This document shows positions 56,748 through 64,000 of a stretch of 64,000 nt of DNA, one piece after another. Positions within the stretch are counted from its first letter, which is position 1, and the number at the start of each line of letters is the position of its first letter. This stretch comes from Posidonia oceanica (taxonomy: Eukaryota; Streptophyta; Magnoliopsida; Alismatales; Posidoniaceae), in the NCBI GenBank assembly GCA_037176725.1, contig JAZBRS010000077.1:434001-498000 (forward strand), read 5' to 3'. A model generated the notes under the pieces. The model did not search any database. It was not told the origin of the DNA and saw only the letters and a list, made by a program, of their open reading frames with translations. Position numbers and translations under genes: made by a program.

Positions 56748-56774
56748 CCCCTGGTATCATCCTGATACCAGGGG
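56748..56774 (+). other. 3' UTR hairpin, element C copy 2, perfect 12-bp stem
   Basis: Arms CCCCTGGTATCA (56,748-56,759) and TGATACCAGGGG (56,763-56,774) pair fully around loop TCC. The flanking module equals copy 1, about 174 bp upstream. Confidence 0.92.
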
Positions 56775-57612
56775 CATCTTTTTTACTGCCCCATGGTATC
56801 CCATTTCCATCTACATTGGGCTGACATCCCCAACTGTCGTGGGAGTGCCTCCGGACCTCTGTCGCACCTTCTGGTTCGGTATCCCCGCCCCCTTTCCACC
56901 CTCATTTGGGCCGATACTCCCTAACTATCCGGTGATGAGTCCGCTAACTCCTCATCAGGCTGATAGCCCTAACTATCTAGTGATGAGTCCGTTAACTCCT
57001 CAGCGGGCTGATAGCCCTAACTATCCAGTGATGAGTCTGTCAACTCCTCAGAGGGCTGATAGCCCCAACTATCCGACGATAGGTCCGTTAACTTATCACC
57101 CTTTTCATCGTAGTTTAATAGCATTTTGTTGCATGGCAATAGCATTTCATCATCGCGCGGACATCGCGCGACGAGGATTGATTTCTCGGTTTCGCATGCC
57201 TGGCATTCCATTGTTTGTACATTGCGTTTCATTAGCATTTGCATTGCATGACATCATATAGCTTCTTTGTATCCCTTGTAGAGTCAGTCCTAGTATTGCA
57301 TTTCATCATTACCCGAGCATCGCACGCTTAGGATTCGAACTCCTGGTTCGCGTACTGCCTAAGGTAGCATCCTCAGCACCCACAAGACTTTCGCAGCTTA
57401 CCGGCTTTGGATGATACTCGCAGTAGTGCGCGGCCTTGGGATCGTCTTCTCGATTTCGCATGCCCGACACTCCATTGTCTATACCTTGCATTTCACTGCA
57501 TAACATTGCATAACATTGCACCTTTATTGCGCTGCTGCTCCTCTGTAGTCCTTACGCCAACTTCCGCATTCCGCTTTCCTGGGCATTACCTGCCCACCAT
57601 CGCATGCACATC

Positions 57613-57858
57613 CACAACATCTTTACTTTTCAGTCTTTACTTTCAGCCTTTACTTCCAGCATCTTTACTTTTCAACCTTTACTTTCAGCCTTTACTTTCA
57701 GCACTTTATTTTTAGCAACTTTCCTTGCAGCACTTTACTTTCAACAATTTCCTTTCAGCACTTTCCTTGCAGCACTTTACTTCCAGCACTTTCCTTTCAA
57801 CACTTTCCTTTCAGCACTTTACTTCCAGCACTTTCCTTTCAGGACTTTACTTTCAGCT
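57613..57858 (+). repeat. About 15-bp minisatellite in the 3' UTR of C
   Basis: Many copies of CTTT(A/C)CTT(T/C/G)CAGCA-type units run with little interruption. It has no counterpart in the visible 3' UTRs of A and B. Confidence 0.8.
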
Positions 57859-58431
57859 TTTGCATTGCATTGCATTTTCCACCTCTCCGCGTGCATGCAC
57901 CATCCCGCTTTCCCCTAGAGGAGTATAGCACGATAAGCATTAGCGTAAGCATACCATTTGCATTAGCACAGCATTCTAGTGTTTGCATTCATCTGCATTT
58001 GCATTCACCTTCTTGCATTGCCTAGGACATCCTTTGCATTGCAATGCACTTCCTGCCTTTTCCGCATGCTTGCTGCCTCGCCTGAAGGCAAGCATTTTCC
58101 CCTTCTCGCGGCCTCGCGAGCTCTTGCTCATTTTCACTTGTCCCAAACAGACAAGGGCCTTTGGCCTCCCCCGGACTAGCAGCCAACCTGCCTGAGTGGC
58201 AAGCGCGTTGGTCCTTTCGGAGCCCCTATTGCACAAGCTTGGACGAGCAGCCAACTTGTCGCGTTGCATCATCGCACTTTCTGCTTCTCCTCGCTTCAGT
58301 ATGCATCACAGTGCACTGCACCAGCATCAGCATTAGCGCTTGTAGCATAGCAAGCACCCGCAGCATCCGCACATGCACCAGCATAGCATCTCTTCATGTA
58401 TAGCATCATGCATTGGTGCATTTTTTGTTCA

Positions 58432-58488
58432 ACATCAGCATCAGCATCATCAGCATCATTACATCATCAACATCATCAGCATCATTTG
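58432..58488 (+). repeat. CAT/CAG-rich microsatellite
   Basis: A run of 'catcagcatcatcagcatcat'-type trinucleotides, imperfect, within a wider 'gcatttgcat'-rich stretch. Confidence 0.8.
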
Positions 58489-58710
58489 CACTGCATCAGC
58501 ATTCGCATCTGCACTAACTTTCGTACTAACATCTGCATTTGCATGCAATGCATTCCATCCATCTGCACTTGCAAATTGCATTGCGGCGACGAGCCACGAC
58601 GTTCGATGCATTTGCCGAATAAGTGACTCATGCCAATAGCAATCTTCTACTCCCGTCGGTCAGATGGGGTGTCATGTCAACCCTAAGCAGCGGCCTCGCT
58701 TCGCTTGACC

Positions 58711-58729
58711 TCGCTCAGGGAGGGGCATC
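58711..58729 (+). other. Polypurine tract of element C
   Basis: TCGCTCAGGGAGGGGCATC lies directly before the 3' LTR start TGTTGACACCCC. The same context flanks the LTRs of A and B. Confidence 0.88.
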
Positions 58730-61700
58730 TGTTGACACCCCATTTTGACAGGCTGAATCAATGGAATCCTTCTGGTGGCTTCTGAACTAAAACCTAGATC
58801 CAAAACCACACCTTTCACTTCATCCTTCTCTTCAAATTAAGCCCAAACCTAAACCTAGAATCACACCCACTTCCCAAACCCAAAAACCATCCAAAAACCA
58901 TAGCCAAACCCATTCTTCCTAACTTAGAAAACCCACAAAAAAATTCTTAAAATTTCAAACCAAAACCACTCCCAAAAAACATAGAAAACCTAGGTAAAAC
59001 TACCCCTTTTTCTACACCCCAAAATCCTTCCAAAACCTTCCAAAATCCAACTCCAAACCCTAGGTCAAACACTAGAAACCCTAGGTCACACACTCACCAA
59101 ATCCCACCTCATTTCCAAGCCTCTAACCCCTTCATTTCTCCAAATTATCCTTTTCTCTCTCCTAAATTATTCTTCTCTCTCTCCTCTCTATCCTCCCCCT
59201 TTTTCTCCTTCTTTTCATTCCCTTCTCTCTCCTTTCCTTGCTTGGCAGTGGACCACCTTGTGCATCCCTCTTTCCTGTATTTTATTTGTATTTTTATTTT
59301 ATTTTTATCTCATCCCTTGATTTTCTAATATTTAATTTCTTTACCTCCCTCCCTTTCTTCTTTCTTTCTCCATTTCATTCTTTTCTTCTTCCTCTTCTTT
59401 TACTCTTCCTTTCTTCCACTAAACCTTTAAAAACCTTCAAAACTCTAATTAAAAAAGAAAACAAAAGAGAAACAAACCAAAACTCTAAAAAGAAATAATT
59501 AAAAACTTGGATAAACAATTAAAACAAAAATCCAACTAAAACAAGAAACTAAGAATGCAATCTAAAAAATACAAAACAAACAAAAAGAAAATGCTATTAA
59601 AAACAAACAAAAGAAAAATATAATCAAAACAAACAAAAAAGCAAAAACCCTTTTAAAGATAACATAAAGCAAAACCTAGGAAAAAAAGAAACAATTAGAA
59701 ACACTAAGACAAGTAATTAAAAAACATTTAACAAACCTAAGGAAACAATTAAAACCTAAGACAGTTTAAAAGACTTAATTAAAAAGAAAAAGGGAAAAAA
59801 CTTAACAAGAAAAACATAACTAAAAAATAATTAAAAAACTTAACAAACATTTAAAACAAAATTAAAAAACAATTTAAAGAAAACTTAAGAAAAATCCTAA
59901 AAACTAAAATCAAAAACTAAAACTCCTCCTAACCTTAACCAATTAAAAAGCAATCCATTAAAAAACCTAATAAAAAATCCAAACTTAAAAACAACTACTT
60001 TAAAAATATTTTCAAATCTCTTTATTTTATTTTTTTTTTCTTCTTTTTTCTTCCTTGCCTTTTCTCCATTTCTTTCTCCTTCCTTTCTTTCTTATTTTTT
60101 TCCTTTTTCTTCTCCTAGCCCGGCTCGGCCCGGCCCACTAGCTGCTTCCATCTCCCCTCCTTCCCTTCTTTTCTTTTTTCTTTCATTCTTTCTTTTCCAC
60201 GTGAGGCCCAGCCAACTGCCAGCTGCTTCCTCCTCCACCCTTCCCTCCATCCTTCTTCTTCCCTTCTTCTTCTGCTTCAGCTTTCTCCCACGAGCCGGCA
60301 ACAGCACTCCCTCTTCTTTTTTGAAATCAAAACTCCCTCGCCATCACCTCCACCTACAACCCTCTCTTCTCTCAGCACTCTCAGCACTTTTTCTGGTGGC
60401 ATTAACTGCCTGTCTCCCTCGCCAGTCTCCTCTCCATCAGCTCTAGTTGCCCCGCGCCGATGGATTCAAATTCCACAGCCCGTGCAGCTCCAATTCCAGC
60501 TCTGTTAAAGCCAGCACTCTCCTCTCCTTCGACCACCTTTTTTTTGCCATCTGAGAGAACAACCAGAAGAGCATGAGAGCCAGCCCAATTCCCCTCCTCT
60601 TCCTCTACAGAGAAATCAGCATCTTCCTCCTCCTCTTTCCCCCTGAAACTAGACCTTCAAACCCCAGCAAATCTCTTCCAATCCATCCCCCCAAAAACTC
60701 ACCCAGAATCCCAGCATCCTTCTCCACCCCTCCACGGCCAGCAAATCAATCCAGATTCACCCCCATCCAACTGAAATCCTCCACAGAAACCCAACTCCAC
60801 CCTCCTCAAAATTCCCATCTCCTCAGACCACCAAACCTCCCCAAAATCCTCCCAGCTACTCACCAGAACACCACCTCTCCAGCACCCAAAGCTCCACTAC
60901 AGCAGCTTACTACAGCCCGAACCCAACACCACAAATACCTATCCCTTTTTCTGACCAAAAATCCACACATCAGCCAACTCCCGAACCAGACCTCCACGAC
61001 CCAACCTTAGCCTCCAAACACCATCACCGAACCTCCAGAAGCCCACCAGCAGCTTCCGTCCAGCCCGAGGAGCGACATACCTCCTCCCCCACCTTAAGCG
61101 ATCCTCTGTGCACCCAAAAACTGCATTCTCTTTCGCTGGCATCAGAACTCGCGTCCAAGCATCCAGCGAGCTCCGGAGTGACGCGTGGAGTAGATCCAAG
61201 CCTTCGCAAGCCACCGTCGACATCTCCAGCTGCCAGACCACCACCGCCGGTCTCTGCAAAAATAGCTGACGTCGGGGGAGCACTCTGGACGTCGAAACAG
61301 GTATTGCTTCACGCCATTAGCTTAGTTTTCTCCTCTGCATGCTCCTCCACCCCTTAGAGTAGGATTCCAGTAGCTTTTGCCCAGGGTCAACGCCGTCGTT
61401 GACTCGTCTTCTCCAGCAACCTCTGCGAGCGAATCGCCGCTCCGGCCTCCAAAGCACTCATCGTCGATCGCCCGAGCACTGCGAAGCTTCCAGAAACACA
61501 ACCCCATCCTCCATTCTCACCACCGATGCCTGCAACCTCCGGTCTGCTCCGACATGCTCTGCAGAGCTCCGCCGCTCTCTCCGGTCTACTCCAGGCCTCG
61601 TCACGGCCCAACGATGCATCTCCGGTTTCCGTGTGCCTCCGGAGCAGTTCCCCTGCACGCCTGTGCCTCCCCAGCATCCCCTCTTCTCCGGCACCAGCTC

Positions 61701-64000
61701 TGGTTTTCCAACGCTATAGTGCTTCCAGTTTTTTATTTTTCTTTCGTTCATTTGCTTTTATTTTGCTTAACTTAGGAACTTTTCCATTAAATTGCATTTC
61801 TGCCTTACTTTCATGTCTATTTGCTTTCCAGTCCTGCCATCGTTTAAGAATCATTTAAATCTGAAATAAAACATTATGAAATTGCATGAAAAGTCTATGT
61901 TTTTGTTTATTTCCATGATAGTCCAGCTGCTATATAAAAACTTATGTTTCCTTTTAGTTTAAGCCTAGCTTTTTATTTTATTTGCATGATAGTCCTCTAC
62001 AATTACAGCTTTTTTATTTTTCTTTAAGTTCCAGTCCAGCTTTTTATTTTATTTACATGTTGATCCTATTCTAGTTCAAAATAACTTTCTGTTCTTTATT
62101 TTCCAGCCCAGTCATTTATTTTATTTGCATATTGGTCCTGATGTAGTGTAAAATAGTTTTCTGTTCTTTATTTTCTAGTCCAGTAACTTTTTATTTTTGC
62201 AGTTAGGTCCTGTGATTGATAAATGTCATTTAAATGCTTGTTTTTATCTTATTAAATTGCTTTTTAATCCTCCTGTTTATTTTATTTGCCATTTAGTCCT
62301 CTATTTAGTTGATTAACTCATTTAATTTCTCTTTTTTCCTTACTGCATTGCACTTTTATCCCATCTTTCTTTATTTTTGCATTTTAGTCCATCATTTGCA
62401 TGCACAGCATCATTTATTTGCATTTTTCCTTATAAAATTGCATTTTAGCTAATGCATGATTTAAAATTGCATATTAGTCCTTAGCATGTTTACAGAAATC
62501 ATTTAAGAGCATGTTTTACCTTATAAAATTGCATTTTAGCCCCTACATGATTCAAAATTACATTTCAGTCCTCAGCATGTTTACAAAACTCATTTAACAG
62601 CATATTTTACCTTATAAAATTACATTTTAGCCCCTACATGTTTTCAAATTGCATTTTAGTCCATTGCATGTTTATAAAAATCATTTTAATGCATTTTTAC
62701 CTTATTAAATTGCATTTCAGACCCTGCATTTTATTGTAATTGCATCCAGACCCTTAAGTTTTCAAAATCTTTGCATATAAGCCCCTAACTTTTCAAAATC
62801 TTTGCATTTAGGTCCTTAACTTTCAAAAACTTTGCATTTAGGTCCTTAACTTTTCTGAAAAATCACACTTAGGTCCTTTTGTGCATTTTTGCATGCATTG
62901 CACCCATGTATCTCTGCATTTAGCATGTTTGCACAATTTTAAGCACTCTTAGCTCCCATGTATGTGGGAGGACCTGTTTTGCACACCCTTAGGACCCCTT
63001 TTACACTTAGATCCATTCTTCTCCCCTGTTCTTGAGCCTTCTGCCTTGAAGCCTGGATATCTTCTGATTGGGCCGCTGGATCTTCACAATCAAGTTACCA
63101 GGACCTTCCCGGTGGAGCGGACTTCAATGCTGACCAAGCTCTTCTCTGATCAGGCTTCAGATCTCCAAGGTAAGTCCATCTAAACTCCTGCACAGCATCC
63201 ATTGCACATCATTTGCATTGCATGCGTTGTTTCTGCCTCACGTTTTCTCGAGCATGTAAATTAGGACTCTCTCTTCTTGCTTATCAACTCTATCTCCCCT
63301 TTTCGCGTACTCTCAGTATTTTGGGTCAAGTTTCCCCTGGATTCACCACTAATTGCGATCATCTTCCCCCTTTTCCACGATCCGATTGCACCGCGAGCTT
63401 TTGGCAGCGTGCGAGACACATCGTGGGACGGATTAATGGGAAACAGTCGTAGAACAGTGGTGATCCCTCCACTTGCTTCCTTTCCCCTTTGTAGGTCTTC
63501 ACACCTGCATTGTGTGGTCCTTAAACAATGTTTGTTCTCACACTTATACCGTTTGCCTCTCCTTGCTTCTCTTGCTCTTCCCCTTTGCATCTGCATCTAC
63601 ATGGCTTTTACGATGTTTTGTTTCACTTGCTTCTTGCACCGTATCGTGTGCCTGTCTTGCTTCTTGCTCCGTTTCGCGTGCCAACTTTGTTTCTTGCACC
63701 GTTTTGCATGCTGCTTTGTTTCTTGCATCGTTTTGCATGCTTGCTCAGTTTCTTGCACTATTTTGTGTGCCCGCTTCGTTTCTTGCACTATTTTGCGTGC
63801 TGGTTTTGTTTCTTGCACCGTTTTGTGTAACTACTTTCTTTTTGCACCATTTTGCATGCCAACCTTCATTTCTCACACCGTTTTGTGTGCTGACTTCTGT
63901 TTCTCGCACCGTTTTACGTGTTTGACGTCGTTTTCTTTACATGTCGCCCGCATTGCTTGGTTTTACCGATATTTTGTTTTATTGCCTGCATTTGCATATA
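58730..64000 (+). mobile_element. 3' LTR of element C, partial (window ends inside it)
   Basis: It starts TGTTGACACCCCATTTTG and follows the 5' LTR closely from 45,082 onward. Visible differences include one fewer 'aaaccctaggtcaaacacta' unit near 59,060, an extra stretch of about 50 bp near 62,010-62,055, and a cluster of substitutions at about 61,390-61,730. It contains the proline-rich frame (60,573-61,010), the TATA-like box (61,931), 90-bp repeats and the 30-bp array (about 63,628-63,925). Confidence 0.9.

Larger units (their letters stand above)
54521..58710 (+). mobile_element. 3' UTR of element C, no pol
   Basis: These 4.2 kb replace the pol gene expected after gag. Contents in order are: three 50-bp units with 'ctgctcggcgataggtc' (about 54,874-55,025), a block homologous to A (about 55,850-56,400), two hairpin modules, 48-bp-type units (about 56,930-57,090), a 15-bp minisatellite (about 57,613-57,858), a CAT/CAG-rich microsatellite, and the block next to the PPT. 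No frame carries a known domain. Confidence 0.75.
45082..64000 (+). mobile_element. Element C, gag-only Tat-like retrotransposon, inserted in element A
   Basis: The element has a 5' LTR (45,082 to about 50,934), PBS, leader, broken gag, 4.2-kb 3' UTR, polypurine tract and the first 5.27 kb of the 3' LTR. The internal region is about 7.8 kb, and I find no protease, RT, RNase H or integrase motif in it. The two LTRs are highly similar over most of the visible length, so it is the youngest insertion here. It lies in the opposite orientation to its host element A. The right end and second TSD are outside the window; the left TSD would be GCTGC (45,077-45,081). Confidence 0.85.

Noticed and set aside
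57604..57918. 104-codon frame in the 3' UTR of element C
   Set aside because: It is a translation of the 15-bp minisatellite. The unit length keeps the frame open without coding constraint.
1..64000. Host genes, tRNA or rRNA genes
   Set aside because: No frame outside the retroelements shows a recognisable domain or intron-exon pattern, and no tRNA or rRNA signature was seen. A homology search could still find short exons that I missed.

Overview
The window looks like plant nuclear heterochromatin, most likely from a seed plant with a large, repeat-rich genome. I see no host gene, rRNA, tRNA, CRISPR array or bacterial feature. Every coding trace belongs to a Ty3/gypsy LTR retrotransposon. 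Plant-specific clues are an initiator-Met tRNA type primer-binding site, Tekay/Del-like LTR ends, Tat/Ogre-like LTR ends and primer-binding sites, a D-N-G-S-G protease motif, a G-patch after the protease, a C-X2-H-X4-H-X4-C gag knuckle, and a DUF7745/plant-mobile-domain-like ORF downstream of pol. The species cannot be named from this sequence.

Region 1 (1-9,836, plus strand) is a decayed Tekay-like element, T1. It has a 5' LTR cut by the window edge (to 1,386), a PBS at 1,389, a polypurine tract at 7,730 and a 3' LTR from 7,743. Two solo LTRs sit inside it, each with a perfect 5-bp target-site duplication: a 2,935-bp LTR of the same family (1,407-4,341, TAGGT) and a 1,232-bp LTR of another family (4,789-6,020, GGACA). 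Region 2 (9,837-18,226) holds two LTR copies of one family (D) in opposite orientation around a fragment of a T1-family LTR. The internal region of a D element follows, with a broken P/Q-rich gag-like gene.

Region 3 (18,227 to the window end) is a nest of three related Tat-like elements. B (minus strand, 18,227-39,812) carries a broken gag-protease-RT-RNase H-integrase gene, a broken DUF7745-like gene and a repeat-filled 3' UTR. A (minus strand, 39,813-45,081) is inserted in B's 5' LTR, and only its 3' LTR and part of its 3' UTR are visible. C (plus strand, 45,082 onward) is inserted in A's 3' UTR. It has LTRs of about 5.85 kb, a broken gag and no pol. The implied order of insertion is B, then A, then C.

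Nothing here looks able to encode a working polyprotein. Stops and frameshifts are frequent and many fit C-to-T decay of methylated DNA. The most unusual signals are non-coding. One is a set of arrays of 21-bp hairpins (GTCGCC-N9-GGCGAC) with a 28-bp period, found in two unrelated element families. Another is a 12-bp-arm hairpin conserved in the 3' UTRs of A, B and C. A third is a higher-order tandem repeat in B's 3' UTR. All boundaries and similarities were read by eye; no alignment or database search was run.
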